Shown: positions 9,654-18,679, numbered from the stretch's first letter. The stretch is 64,000 nucleotides of DNA from Clostridia bacterium (GCA_017463485.1 JAFTPD010000002.1:257870-321869); one strand, 5' to 3'. A program made the numbers and translations. The notes: generated by a model from the letters alone, not told the origin.

Positions 9654-10730
9654 TTAAAACAGAGCAAATACGTCCTTGAACGCGATAAGCACCATAGCAA
9701 CGAGCAACAGCATCATACCAATGCTGTGGATCTTGGCTTCAAGCTCAGGCTTCACAGGTCTGCCGAAACGCAAGATCTCGATTATTCTGAAGAAAAGTCT
9801 GCCGCCGTCTATTGCGGGAATAGGCAGAAGATTCATAACTCCGAGATTGATAGCGATCACGGAAAACAGATACAAAAGATTCCAAACAGGCATTTGACTT
9901 TGTGCCATATCCGATACGGTGCTTGTAACACCGATAGGACCTGACAGCTCAGCCGCACCGTATCTTCCCGTAATAAGACCGCCGACCGAGTCAAACACCA
10001 TCTTGACAGTGGAAACCGAGCGGAAATACGCGGATTTAACTACATTACCGAAGCTCGCTTTCATTTCGACGACGGAAAAATCCATATCTCCAAATGCGGT
10101 GCTTCCGCTGACAGTCACGGGGAAAATAACGTCGGGAATAAGAACAGTTTTTCCGTCGCGGACAACCGTTACGTCTACGGGCTGATATCCGCTGTTCATT
10201 ATCTCATAAGCGAGATCGTAGCCCGTGTGGACGTTAACACCATCCACCTTGAGTACGGTATCCCCAACCTCAAGTCCCGTCGCATAGCTTGACGAGCCGA
10301 CGGCAAACTGACCTATCTGCGTTGACGGAAGCTTATATCCGTCAAGCGTCATTCCACCCACAAGTATGAGCATGGACAAAAAGCCAACGAGAATATTCAT
10401 GCCCGCGCCTGCAACGAGTATAGCTATCCTTTGCCAGACATTCTTTTTGTTGAAGGCATTAGGATCGTCCACCTCTTCGTCCTCTCCTGCCATAGCAACG
10501 AATCCGCCGACGGGAAAAAGGCGAAGATTATATTCAATTCCCGTCTTTTTGGATTTAAAGCCACAAAGACGCTTGCCCATTCCAATGGAAAATTCGTGTA
10601 TCGTGACGCGGCAAAGCCTTGCTACGATATAGTGACCGAGCTCGTGAACGAATATGAGTATTCCGAGCATAAACACGGTCAGAAGCAGATAACCGAGAAA
10701 ACTGAGAATATTTTGCATGGACAGTTCCAT
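9654..10730 (-). CDS. rseP: RIP metalloprotease RseP/RasP (site-2 protease)
   Basis: A 358-residue M50B intramembrane zinc protease that cleaves anti-sigma factors and remnant signal peptides within the membrane. The first transmembrane segment holds FVHELGHYIVAR near residue 26. The PDZ domain lies around 125-200 (GLEVGDTVLKVDG). The second metal motif NLLPIPAIDGGRL is near 298, followed by the last membrane segment. Two starts are possible: the ATG at 10730, one base after CGGAGG, or the ATG four codons on, about 13 bases from it; neither spacing is ideal. It lies 12 bases after dxr. Confidence 0.95.
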   Translation of the reverse strand: MELSMQNILSFLGYLLLTVFMLGILIFVHELGHYIVARLCRVTIHEFSIGMGKRLCGFKSKKTGIEYNLRLFPVGGFVAMAGEDEEVDDPNAFNKKNVWQRIAILVAGAGMNILVGFLSMLILVGGMTLDGYKLPSTQIGQFAVGSSSYATGLEVGDTVLKVDGVNVHTGYDLAYEIMNSGYQPVDVTVVRDGKTVLIPDVIFPVTVSGSTAFGDMDFSVVEMKASFGNVVKSAYFRSVSTVKMVFDSVGGLITGRYGAAELSGPIGVTSTVSDMAQSQMPVWNLLYLFSVIAINLGVMNLLPIPAIDGGRLFFRIIEILRFGRPVKPELEAKIHSIGMMLLLVAMVLIAFKDVFALF

Positions 10731-10742
10731 ACCTCCGAAAAA

Positions 10743-11939
10743 TTACAGTAATTGTTGCGTGTAAGCGCGTGTATCGGCGTCGACCTCTAAAATACCGTCA
10801 AGAGTATGGACGTCGCGCACACCTCTACCGTCCATATATCCCACAGCCTTTTCGACTACGTCGGATATTTTCCAGAACGGTATCTTTTCCTTAAGAAATG
10901 CCGCAACTGCGATCTCATTCGCCGCATTAAGGGCGCAGGGTAACGCGCCGCCACGATCAATGCAGGAATATGCAAGCGGCAGCAAGGTAAATACCTCGGT
11001 GTCGGGGCGCACAAAGGTCAGCTTACCCTTGGCGAACAGATCAAGTGCGGGTGTTGTATTCTCCGCCGTCGTTCTGCACGGATGAGTCAGCGCATACTGC
11101 ACGCAGTGGCGCATATCGGGAACTGACATTTGTGCTATGACACTGTTATCAATGTATTCCACCATGGAATGAATTATACTTTCGCGATGCACCACCACCT
11201 CGATCTGCGAGGGGGTTACGTCAAAAAGATGCACAGCCTCAATAACCTCAAAGCCTTTATTCATCAAGGTCGCGCTGTCAACGGTTATCTTTGCGCCCAT
11301 ATTCCACGTCGGGTGCTTCAACGTATCTTGAAGAGTTACACCCTTGAGCGCGGATTTATCATAGCCAAAGAAAGGTCCTCCCGACGCGGTGAGGAGTATT
11401 TTCTTTATTTCATCATGATTGCCCGAGCGCAGGCATTGGAAAATAGCGCAATGCTCGCTGTCAACGGGTAGAATGGTAATTCCCTGCTTTTTTGCAAGCG
11501 GCATGACTATCTCGCCGCCGACCACAAGTGATTCCTTATTGGCAAGAGCCAAAGGATAGCCCGCTTCGAGTACCTTTAAGGTAGGTTCAAGTCCCGCTTT
11601 ACCGAGAATTGAATTTTCCACTACGATACCGTTTGGATTGTCAGTCTTTAGCTCGGAGAGCATCCGGGCGATACCGTCAACGCCCTGCAAGACCTTAACG
11701 TTGGTATCCGCCAAGGCAATTTTAAGCTCGCGCGCGGCAGCTACGTCGTTCATAATACAAAACTCAGGGGCAAGTCTGCGCGCCTGCGCTTCCACCTTTC
11801 TGACACTTTTATCGGCACTTAGCGCGTGAACTCGAAGACCGTGGGACAGAGCAACGTCAACTGCCTGCTCACCCACCGAGCCTGTCGAGCCAAGAATGAC
11901 CATATCGGGAATACCGTTATATTTTTTAATGTTTGACAT
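10743..11939 (-). CDS. dxr: 1-deoxy-D-xylulose 5-phosphate reductoisomerase
   Basis: Dxr converts DXP to MEP with NADPH, the first committed step of the MEP pathway. In 398 residues it shows the nucleotide-binding GSTGSVGEQAVDV near 18, ALANKESLVVGG near 128, PVDSEHCAIFQCL near 156 and the flexible-loop region KHPTWNMG near 211. Length is typical. It is flanked by cdsA (15 bases upstream) and rseP (12 bases downstream), the common Firmicute order, so lipid-carrier precursor synthesis is co-transcribed with membrane protein quality control. Confidence 0.97.
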   Translation of the reverse strand: MSNIKKYNGIPDMVILGSTGSVGEQAVDVALSHGLRVHALSADKSVRKVEAQARRLAPEFCIMNDVAAARELKIALADTNVKVLQGVDGIARMLSELKTDNPNGIVVENSILGKAGLEPTLKVLEAGYPLALANKESLVVGGEIVMPLAKKQGITILPVDSEHCAIFQCLRSGNHDEIKKILLTASGGPFFGYDKSALKGVTLQDTLKHPTWNMGAKITVDSATLMNKGFEVIEAVHLFDVTPSQIEVVVHRESIIHSMVEYIDNSVIAQMSVPDMRHCVQYALTHPCRTTAENTTPALDLFAKGKLTFVRPDTEVFTLLPLAYSCIDRGGALPCALNAANEIAVAAFLKEKIPFWKISDVVEKAVGYMDGRGVRDVHTLDGILEVDADTRAYTQQLL

Positions 11940-11953
11940 TGGATATTCCTCGC

Positions 11954-12775
11954 TTATACAAAGGCAAATGCCATAGCAAGACAGATAGATACCGCGAAAA
12001 TGGAGTCAAATCTGTCAAGCATTCCGCCGTGTCCCGGGAAAATCCAGCCGTAGTCCTTGATACCGTAATATCTCTTGACAACAGAGAGCGCGAGATCGCC
12101 TATCTGTGCAACTACGGACGTAACCACTCCGATAATCGCAAGCGCTACAAGCGAAACGTAAGCACCCTCGGGTGCAAACCAGTGGTTGTAAATGAGCGCG
12201 AACACTACAAAGGAAACGGAGCAGAAGAAAATTCCGCCAATGCTTCCCTCCACCGTTTTCTTGGGGCTGACCTCGGGAATGAGCTTATGCTTTCCGAGGA
12301 AAAATCCCGTAAAGTATGCAAATATATCCGTTACCCACGCGCCGAGGAAAATGAGGAGAAATACATATTCTCCGCCCTCCTGTACGTCGTGCAGATATAC
12401 TATTGAGCAGCATCCTGCAATCGCATATATGCACATCAGGTAAGCCGTGAACATCTCCGTCATCTTAGCCTTTTTATGTCCCAGCACCATTGCCGCAAAA
12501 ATGTAAAGCAAAAGGCCGAGAAACGCTCCGACAGCCAATTTGAAAAACAGTACCTTGTCTAAATGGCGGGTCGCAAAGGTCGCAGCAGCAGCGCAAAGAT
12601 AAAACGGCAGGCTGATAGCGATATTTTTGTGCAGTCCGACACAGTGGAACACCTCCCAGACGGCAAGACAAGCCACAATGGCGAGACCCACGGTCAGCGC
12701 GGGAGTATCTGCAAAAATAAGTACGGGTATCAGGATGCACAACGCAACAAGTGAGGTAATAATACGTTTAAGCAT
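11954..12775 (-). CDS. cdsA: Phosphatidate cytidylyltransferase
   Basis: CdsA makes CDP-diacylglycerol from phosphatidate and CTP at the inner face of the membrane. The 273-residue protein has about seven to eight membrane segments and the CDP-alcohol signature near the C-terminus, VKRYYGIKDYGWIFPGHGG followed by MLDRFDSI. The earlier block TDIFAYFTGFFLGKHKL..SPKKTVEGSIGG holds the conserved acidic and lysine residues. Start at 12775 follows a run with GAAAGG. Downstream of uppS, upstream of dxr. Confidence 0.96.
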   Translation of the reverse strand: MLKRIITSLVALCILIPVLIFADTPALTVGLAIVACLAVWEVFHCVGLHKNIAISLPFYLCAAAATFATRHLDKVLFFKLAVGAFLGLLLYIFAAMVLGHKKAKMTEMFTAYLMCIYAIAGCCSIVYLHDVQEGGEYVFLLIFLGAWVTDIFAYFTGFFLGKHKLIPEVSPKKTVEGSIGGIFFCSVSFVVFALIYNHWFAPEGAYVSLVALAIIGVVTSVVAQIGDLALSVVKRYYGIKDYGWIFPGHGGMLDRFDSIFAVSICLAMAFAFV

Positions 12776-12809
12776 TTAAATTCATCACCTTTCAAAGTGA
12801 AATTATACG

Positions 12810-13550
12810 TCAGATACCGCCGTATCTGCGTTTGCGGGAATAGAATACCCGAATTATCTCGTCTACGTCGTCCTCTGTAAGGTCGGGCCAGAATTTATCA
12901 GTAAAATACAGCTCGGCATAAGCCGCCTGCCACAAAAGGAAATTGGATATGCGCATATCTCCACCCGTGCGCACAATCATATCGGGATCGCCGCAATGCG
13001 CAGTGTACATCTCCGCGGATATATCATCCTCGCTTGCGTGTGTAACGCCTTTACTCGCCAAACGGTTAAACGCATTGGCAAGCTCTGAGCGTCCGCCGTA
13101 GTTGAACGCAATATTAAAGACTTGATCGTATTCAAGATTAAGACTTTCAACCTTTCTTACCTTCTCTAGAAGCTCGGGCGGCAAAACGGACAGATCGCCG
13201 ATAAACTTGAAATGGTTATGATAGGATTTGTAGTCACGTATTATCTCGTCCATATAGTTTTCGAGGATCTTGATGATTGCATTGACCTCTTTTTCGGGAC
13301 GCTTCCAGTTCTCGGTGGAAAAAGCGTATACGGTACAAGCCTTAAAGCCTATATCACAGCAGTATGTACACACCTTTTTCATGGTCTTAGCGCCTGCGCT
13401 GTGACCGTACTCGCGAGGCATACCCTGCTCCGTTGCCCATCTGCCGTTTCCATCCATAATGAACGCGATATGCTTAAAGCTATCGTCAGGACGCAGCTTT
13501 TCGGCGGTTGGAAGCTCCATATTTTTCGTTTTTTTCTTAAAAAAGTGCAT
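12810..13550 (-). CDS. uppS: Isoprenyl transferase, undecaprenyl diphosphate synthase
   Basis: UppS extends farnesyl diphosphate with eight cis isoprene units to make the C55 carrier of peptidoglycan and teichoic acid synthesis. The catalytic IAFIMDGNGRWA motif lies near residue 29 and the substrate-binding RTGGDMRISNFLLWQ and YFTDKFWPDL blocks near 194-220. At 246 residues it is of normal length. A short basic N-terminal extension (HFFKKKTKN) precedes the fold. It follows frr after a 90-base gap containing a GC-rich hairpin. Confidence 0.97.
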   Translation of the reverse strand: MHFFKKKTKNMELPTAEKLRPDDSFKHIAFIMDGNGRWATEQGMPREYGHSAGAKTMKKVCTYCCDIGFKACTVYAFSTENWKRPEKEVNAIIKILENYMDEIIRDYKSYHNHFKFIGDLSVLPPELLEKVRKVESLNLEYDQVFNIAFNYGGRSELANAFNRLASKGVTHASEDDISAEMYTAHCGDPDMIVRTGGDMRISNFLLWQAAYAELYFTDKFWPDLTEDDVDEIIRVFYSRKRRYGGI

Positions 13551-13598
13551 ATTGAACTCCGTAAATCAAAAATTTCGGTAGGACATAAATCCACAAAC

Positions 13599-13620
13599 AG
13601 GCGGGTGTCAGCACCCGCCT
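13599..13620 (-). terminator. GC-rich hairpin between frr and uppS, possible attenuator
   Basis: A perfect 9-bp stem (AGGCGGGTG with CACCCGCCT) around a TCAG loop, with extra flanking ACAAA/TTTGT pairing. On the minus strand it is followed by GTTTGTGG, which is a poor U-tract. It may attenuate rather than terminate the operon, or mark an RNA processing site. Confidence 0.45.
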
Positions 13621-13640
13621 AATTTGTATTGAGCCTTGAC

Positions 13641-14195
13641 TCAGATAGCCATAAGCTCCTTTTCCTTCTTTGCGGTAAGCGCGTCAACATTCTTGACGAA
13701 CTTATCCGTAATATCCTGAATGGTCTTTTCAGCCGCAGTAACGTCGTCCTCGGTCATCTCGCCATCCTTCTTCATCTTCTTGACAGAGTCGTTAGCGGAG
13801 CGGCGCTCGTTGCGCAGAGCAACCTTTGCCTCCTCGCCCATTTTTTGCACCTGCTTGGAGATCTCGCGGCGGCGCTCCTCGGTAAGCTGAGGGAATGACA
13901 GACGGATCGACGTACCGTCGTTTGCAGGAGTGATACCGATATCCGAGATAAGGATAGCCTTCTCCATAGCCTTCAGAGTGGACTTATCGTAAGGAGTAAT
14001 GATAAGTGTACGCGCGTCTGCCATACGGATATCAGCCATGGTATTGATAGGAGTCTGCGATCCGTAGTATTCAAAGGTTACGCGGTTAAGTATAGCGGCA
14101 TTTGCCTGGCTTGCTCTGACGTCAGCAAGATTTGCCTCGTAAGCGGCAATAGTCTTTTGCATTTTTGCTTCAAGAGATTTGGAGTCGTACTTCAT
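13641..14195 (-). CDS. frr: Ribosome recycling factor
   Basis: RRF splits post-termination ribosomes together with EF-G. The 184-residue protein begins MKYDSKSLEAKMQKTIAAY and has the signature segments DVRASQANAAILNRV, YGSQTPINTMADIRMADAR, ISDIGITPANDGTSIRLSFP and LTEERRREISKQVQKMGEE. The ATG at 14195 is chosen from family length and AAAGGAAT upstream; the frame stays open further upstream through the end of pyrH, which is not coding. PyrH lies 40 bases upstream. Confidence 0.98.
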   Translation of the reverse strand: MKYDSKSLEAKMQKTIAAYEANLADVRASQANAAILNRVTFEYYGSQTPINTMADIRMADARTLIITPYDKSTLKAMEKAILISDIGITPANDGTSIRLSFPQLTEERRREISKQVQKMGEEAKVALRNERRSANDSVKKMKKDGEMTEDDVTAAEKTIQDITDKFVKNVDALTAKKEKELMAI

Positions 14196-14235
14196 AATTG
14201 TTATTCCTTTCAGATGTATTTCGTGAGTTTTTAAT

Positions 14236-14955
14236 TCAAGAGTGCATTCTCGTACCGACGTGCTCGCCCATAATTGCCTTGTATATGTTTTCGGGATCGG
14301 CAAGAGCAAATCCGTAGGTTTCGATATTATTCTCGCGGCAGAATGAAACAGCCGTAAGGTCAAATGCCTTGAGATCGCGGTCAAGGATCTCGGTGTACGT
14401 TATATCGTAGAAGGGTTTTGCGTCGGGATTTTTGCGGGGGTCGGAATCGTAGAGATAATCCACGTTCTTCGCCATCAGCACCGCATCAGCGTGGATCTCA
14501 GCCGCGCGCAGAACCGCGGGGGTATCAGTAGAAAAATACGGAACGCCGAGTCCACAACCGAAAATGACTATCTTGCCCGCTTCAAGGTTTTCGATAGCCT
14601 TGCGGGGTATGTAGTAATCAGCGAACATCCGCATCTCCACCGTTGTCATAACAACGGCATCAAGGCCCGCGTTAACGAAAGCGTCCTTCAAAGCGATTGC
14701 ATTGATAGTAGTTGCAAGCATACCCATATTGTCCGCGCGGACGCGCTCCATTCTCGGATTTGCCTGCTTTCCGCGCCAGATATTTCCCGCGCCTACGGTA
14801 ATTGCGATTTGCACGCCCTCGGCTTGGCACTTTTTCAGCACCTCGGCTATGCGGTCAATAAACTCAAAGTCAAGAATTCCCGCTTCCTTATCGGCAGGCG
14901 CGAGCGCCTCACCGGACAGCTTGAGCAGGACTCTGCGGTAGATAGGTTTACTCAT
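14236..14955 (-). CDS. pyrH: UMP kinase
   Basis: PyrH phosphorylates UMP to UDP, the hexameric bacterial type of the amino-acid-kinase fold. The 239-residue chain shows RVLLKLSGEAL near 8, VGAGNIWRG near 55, RADNMGMLATTINAIALKDA near 75 and the ATP-site GGLGVPYFSTD-like stretch (here GCGLGVPYFSTDTPA) near 133. It is the first gene of the run that continues to polC. The 178-base gap upstream to the phosphatase gene is AT-rich and holds a TATAAT on the minus strand (near 15010) but no good -35, so I mark no promoter there. Confidence 0.97.
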   Translation of the reverse strand: MSKPIYRRVLLKLSGEALAPADKEAGILDFEFIDRIAEVLKKCQAEGVQIAITVGAGNIWRGKQANPRMERVRADNMGMLATTINAIALKDAFVNAGLDAVVMTTVEMRMFADYYIPRKAIENLEAGKIVIFGCGLGVPYFSTDTPAVLRAAEIHADAVLMAKNVDYLYDSDPRKNPDAKPFYDITYTEILDRDLKAFDLTAVSFCRENNIETYGFALADPENIYKAIMGEHVGTRMHS

Positions 14956-15133
14956 AATAAAGCCTCACTTCCCTTTGAACAGTCAAAAGTTATATTCTTA
15001 AGAAATATTATACTACACTCGGTAACAAAATTTAAACAATAAATTGTAAATATTTATATTTTATTGCGCAAAAGCACAAATTTTTTTCATATCACAGACA
15101 GAAAATGTAAAATTTTCTGCGTTACAGCGCTCA

Positions 15134-15961
15134 TTACTGCAAGTCGGACAGTAATTCGAGCATTTTGTCCTTTGTTGCGGGAGTCGTGCAAAGCACGGAG
15201 GACGGTGTATCAAGCTGCAGCTCGTTACCCGAAAAATCAGTTATGTAACCGCCTGCCTCTGTAAGGATCACGGCACCTGCCGCGAAATCCCAAGGTGAGA
15301 GTCTGCCCTCGCAGAATGCAGCGACACGGCCCGAGGCAACGTCACAAATATCTAAAGAAGCAGACGCAAAGCGACGGACGTCAGCACAGGTATAGAGCAA
15401 GCGTTTGAACATCTCAACCGTCTTTTCGCCGATCTCCGCCTTATAGTACGGCGACGTTCCCATAACTGCTATTGAGCGTTCCAACGGCTCGTCCGACACG
15501 TGAATACGGTTATTATTCATATATGCGCCTCTACCTCGGATAGCGTGGTAGAGGTCTCCCGTGTAAGGATTGAGGATCGCTCCGAACAAGGGCTTGCCGT
15601 TTTCCATAATGCCCACGGAAACTGCACTTCTGTTCATTCCGACAACAAAATTCGTAGTGCCGTCAATGGGATCTATGACAAAGCAAAGTCCTTCCCTTGC
15701 GCGGTCGGCAAATACTCCGTCCTCCTCGCCTATAAACTGCGCCTCGGGTAAAAGCGCGCCCAGCTTTTCAACGAGAAACGCCTGCACGCGGCTGTCGTAT
15801 TCGGTCACGAGATTGGCAAAATCATGGCTTGCCGTTCCTTTATTTACGATTCCCAGCTTTTCGGGGTCGCAACGCACCTTATCAGCGGAGAGAACTATCT
15901 CTCCCGCCTCTCTTACGGTATCCAAGATCTGACTTATTATCGCATTGCTTAAACTGCACAT
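15134..15961 (-). CDS. Inositol monophosphatase family protein
   Basis: A 275-residue Mg2+-dependent, Li+-sensitive-type phosphatase. The metal ligands are visible: FIGEEDGVF near 77, IDPIDGTTNFV near 97 and the C-terminal SPWDFAAGAVILTEAGG near 222. Family substrates include inositol 1-phosphate, fructose 1,6-bisphosphate and PAP; none can be chosen here. A CAGGGAGTG ribosome site precedes the ATG at 15961. It lies 21 bases after sigG on the same strand, so the two may share a transcript, which is not a usual pairing. Confidence 0.9.
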   Translation of the reverse strand: MCSLSNAIISQILDTVREAGEIVLSADKVRCDPEKLGIVNKGTASHDFANLVTEYDSRVQAFLVEKLGALLPEAQFIGEEDGVFADRAREGLCFVIDPIDGTTNFVVGMNRSAVSVGIMENGKPLFGAILNPYTGDLYHAIRGRGAYMNNNRIHVSDEPLERSIAVMGTSPYYKAEIGEKTVEMFKRLLYTCADVRRFASASLDICDVASGRVAAFCEGRLSPWDFAAGAVILTEAGGYITDFSGNELQLDTPSSVLCTTPATKDKMLELLSDLQ

Positions 15962-15982
15962 TTTTACACTCCCTGACAGATA

Positions 15983-16762
15983 TCAAAGTTGTTTTTTTAA
16001 TTTTTCAAGTGCCGCCTTTTCAAGTCGCGACACCTGTGCCTGTGAAATACCAATTTCAGCGGCAATTTCCATTTGTGTTTTATCCTTATAAAATCGCATA
16101 TTGATTATAGCCTGCTCTCTCGGTGACAGAGTTGCCACTGCTTCCTTGAGAGCAATATTTTCAAGCCACGATTCGTCCGACGCACCGCGTGAGCTATCGC
16201 TGAGCTGATCGATAACGTAAAGCGAATCGCCGTTATCGTTAAATATCGGCTCGTAAAGTGACACGGGCTCAATAATAGCCTCCATAGCGTGTACCACCTG
16301 CGCGCGCGGCACGTCAAGGTGACGGGCTATCTCGTCAGCAGTTGGCTCGCGTTGCAGTTGGTTTGCAAGCTCCTCACGCGCTCCGAGCGCACGGTAAGCC
16401 AGATCGCGCACCGATCGGCTGATGCGTATAGATGCATTATCGCGCAAGTACCGTCTGACCTCTCCTATTATCATTGGAACGGCGTAAGTGGAGAACATAA
16501 CCTCCTTGGTGACGTCAAAGTTATCCACTGCCTTGACAAGACCAATACAGCCTACCTGAAAAAGATCGTCAAGGTTTTCGCGTCGCCCCGAAAAGCGTTG
16601 TACTATTGAAAGTACAAGGCGAAGATTACCGCATATCATTTCTGTCCGCGCTTCCCTGTCGCCTTGTTTTATTCTTGTCATTAAAGACTTTTTTTCTTCC
16701 TCGCTCAAAACCTTGAGCTTTGACGTATTGACGCCGCAGATGACTACCTTATTGTGGTACAT
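15983..16762 (-). CDS. sigG: RNA polymerase sporulation sigma factor SigG
   Basis: Sigma-G directs late gene expression in the forespore. The 259-residue protein has the SigG-specific N-terminus NKVVICGVNTSKLKVL, which is not shared with SigF or SigE. Region 2 follows (GNLRLVLSIVQRF, DDLFQVGCIGLVKAVDNFD, FSTYAVPMIIGEVRRYLRD), then region 3 and the region 4 helix-turn-helix KTQMEIAAEIGISQAQVSRLEK. In Bacillus it lies behind spoIIGA-sigE; here it follows nagB, and no spoIIG genes are visible. Its AGGAGT ribosome site is inside a hairpin (16765-16798), which may hold translation down. Confidence 0.95.
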   Translation of the reverse strand: MYHNKVVICGVNTSKLKVLSEEEKKSLMTRIKQGDREARTEMICGNLRLVLSIVQRFSGRRENLDDLFQVGCIGLVKAVDNFDVTKEVMFSTYAVPMIIGEVRRYLRDNASIRISRSVRDLAYRALGAREELANQLQREPTADEIARHLDVPRAQVVHAMEAIIEPVSLYEPIFNDNGDSLYVIDQLSDSSRGASDESWLENIALKEAVATLSPREQAIINMRFYKDKTQMEIAAEIGISQAQVSRLEKAALEKLKKQL

Positions 16763-16764
16763 AA

Positions 16765-16798
16765 CAATACTCCTGATAATTTACTATCGGGAGTATTG
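16765..16798 (-). promoter_or_regulatory. Hairpin masking the sigG ribosome-binding site
   Basis: On the minus strand CAATACTCC-C-GATA pairs with TATC-A-GGAGTATTG across a 6-base loop: 9 bp, one A/C mismatch, then 4 bp. The 3' arm contains AGGAGT, the only good SD for the sigG ATG at 16762, with 7-8 base spacing. There is no U-run after the stem, so a terminator is unlikely. Confidence 0.7.
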
Positions 16799-16843
16799 AC
16801 CGACGTACCGCAATGTTATGCGGCAGAGCGGCGGTGGAATATT

Positions 16844-17563
16844 TTAGTTGTAAGCTGCCTCGTCGCAGATAACCACAACGTCGGAGTGGAGGTTGAGCAT
16901 AGACGCGGGGCAAGAGCAGTCCAGCATTCCGTCAAGCATCTTGCGTACAGCGTCGCGCTTAGCGGCACCGTTAGCAAGGATGATGATCTTCTTTGCACGC
17001 AGGATAGTACCGATTCCCATGGTAAGTGCCTTGGTGGGTACTTCATCAATAGAATTGAAGAATCTTGCGTTTGCGTTGATGGTGCTTTCAGTAAGTCCCG
17101 TAACGTGAGTCAGGGGATAGAGCTTGTCGGCGGGCTCGTTAAAGCCGATATGACCGTTCTGACCGATACCGAGGATCTGAATGTCCACCTGTCCCATGCT
17201 GTCAACTATCTTTTCATAATCAGCGCATGCCTTGTCGGGATCTGCCGCAGAGCCGTCGGGAACGTAGGTGTTCGCCTTGTCAATGTTTATTTTATCAAAC
17301 AGCTTTTCGTTCATGAAATAACGGTAGCTTTGATCGTTATCGGGGCTTATGGGATAATATTCGTCAAGGTTTACAGACTTTACACGGGAAAAATCAAGCT
17401 CTCCCGCATCACACATCTCTGCAAGCTTGGAATACGTTCCGACGGGAGTGGAGCCGGTAGCAAGGCCCAGCACGCAGTCGGGCTTTGCCTTGACTATCTC
17501 CGCGACGATAGCCGCCGCCTTCTCGGACATTTCCTCATAGCTTTTACAAACAACGAGTTTCAT
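16844..17563 (-). CDS. nagB: Glucosamine-6-phosphate deaminase
   Basis: NagB converts glucosamine 6-phosphate to fructose 6-phosphate and ammonia, feeding amino sugars into glycolysis. The 239-residue protein has LGLATGSTPVGTY near 34, NLDEYYPI near 65, and the family signature QILGIGQNGHIGFNEPAD near 128. It is of the shorter Gram-positive monomeric or low-oligomeric type, without the C-terminal allosteric extension. AGGAGG precedes the ATG at 17563. No nagA or GlcNAc transporter lies nearby, and sigG follows after 81 bases. Confidence 0.96.
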   Translation of the reverse strand: MKLVVCKSYEEMSEKAAAIVAEIVKAKPDCVLGLATGSTPVGTYSKLAEMCDAGELDFSRVKSVNLDEYYPISPDNDQSYRYFMNEKLFDKINIDKANTYVPDGSAADPDKACADYEKIVDSMGQVDIQILGIGQNGHIGFNEPADKLYPLTHVTGLTESTINANARFFNSIDEVPTKALTMGIGTILRAKKIIILANGAAKRDAVRKMLDGMLDCSCPASMLNLHSDVVVICDEAAYN

Positions 17564-17614
17564 AATTTTCCTCCTGAAAATTTAATGGATTTATATTTAC
17601 GCATATTGCGCAAT

Positions 17615-18679
17615 TTACATTTTATCGCTTCCGTCTTCGGGAATTACCTCTTTCATTGCCGCTATGGCGCACTCGATCATATCGTCGGTTGGCTCAAAAA
17701 CGGTAAGACGCTGAAAAAGAAGTCCAGGTGCGGCAATAATACGGGTAAACCAATTATCGTACTTTCCGCATATTTTGATAAGCTCGTAGCCGATTCCCAC
17801 GATAACGGGAATGAGCGCGACCTTAATTACAGAACGCAAAAGCTTTGGTATGGCGGGCGGAATGAAAAATCCGACCACGATACTCACGAACACCATAAGA
17901 ACAAGGAAAGAAGTTCCGCATCTCGGGTGAAATCTGCGCTCTTTTTTCACGTTCTCGACGGTCAGCTCAAGTCCGCTTTCATAGCAGAATATGGTCTTAT
18001 GCTCAGCACCGTGGTACATATAGGTGCGGCGGATATCCTTCATGCAGGAAACAGCCAGCATATAGCCGACAAGCAGAAGTACACGCACAACTCCCTCAAA
18101 GGCAGACATGATAAATCTGTTATTCGCAATACTCGGAATAAGTTTACCCAACAAGCCGTAAAGCCATACGGGCAGAACAAAAAACAGGCCGACGGCAATA
18201 GCAACGGCAATGATAACGCTGAAAACCATTACCACGTTTACAAATGCGGATGATTGCTTTTTATCATCTTCATGGCCTTCTGCCGCTTCCTCGACGGACG
18301 TAGGTTCGGGAATAGGCTCTCCGCGTTTAGCTGCCTTCTTAGCCGCTTTTTGTGCACGTTTTTCCCGCTTCTCTCTTTCAAGCTCCGCCTCGGCCTCCTC
18401 AAGTCCCGAAATTTCTGCCGAGCGCATAAGGCACTTATAGCCGAGTGCCATGGAAGAGCCGAAATTGAAAATCCCTCGAACTATCGGTATTCTGTAAAGC
18501 ACAGAACGCTTCTTTGCTGATGTGGGAAACTTTTCGAGAACTATCTCGCCCTGCGGATTGCGCACAGCCATGGCGGTAGTCTGCGGGCCGCGCATCATTA
18601 TTCCCTCCATAAGCGCTTGACCGCCAATGGACGTTTTCATCATTGGGCAGGAGTCGCCTTTATTCTTTCTTGAACTCAT
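17615..18679 (-). CDS. yqhQ: DUF1385 membrane protein (YqhQ-like)
   Basis: A 354-residue membrane protein of the DUF1385 family. The conserved start is MMKTSIGGQALMEGIMMRGP, then AHKALGY-type and YHGAEHKTIFCYE blocks (near 215) and FHPRCGTSFLVLMVF. Four to five membrane segments lie in the C-terminal two thirds, separated from the N-terminus by a charged Lys/Glu/Ala-rich stretch (about 90-150). The ATG at 18679 has GAAAGGA upstream. In Firmicutes yqhQ is widespread; a B. subtilis role in membrane or cell-envelope homeostasis has been suggested, but the activity is unknown. nagB follows 51 bases downstream. Confidence 0.85.
   Translation of the reverse strand: MSSRKNKGDSCPMMKTSIGGQALMEGIMMRGPQTTAMAVRNPQGEIVLEKFPTSAKKRSVLYRIPIVRGIFNFGSSMALGYKCLMRSAEISGLEEAEAELEREKREKRAQKAAKKAAKRGEPIPEPTSVEEAAEGHEDDKKQSSAFVNVVMVFSVIIAVAIAVGLFFVLPVWLYGLLGKLIPSIANNRFIMSAFEGVVRVLLLVGYMLAVSCMKDIRRTYMYHGAEHKTIFCYESGLELTVENVKKERRFHPRCGTSFLVLMVFVSIVVGFFIPPAIPKLLRSVIKVALIPVIVGIGYELIKICGKYDNWFTRIIAAPGLLFQRLTVFEPTDDMIECAIAAMKEVIPEDGSDKM

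Noticed and set aside
16754..18253. Plus-strand open frame of about 499 codons
   Set aside because: It is antisense to nagB and yqhQ, both of which have clear family motifs and ribosome sites on the minus strand.
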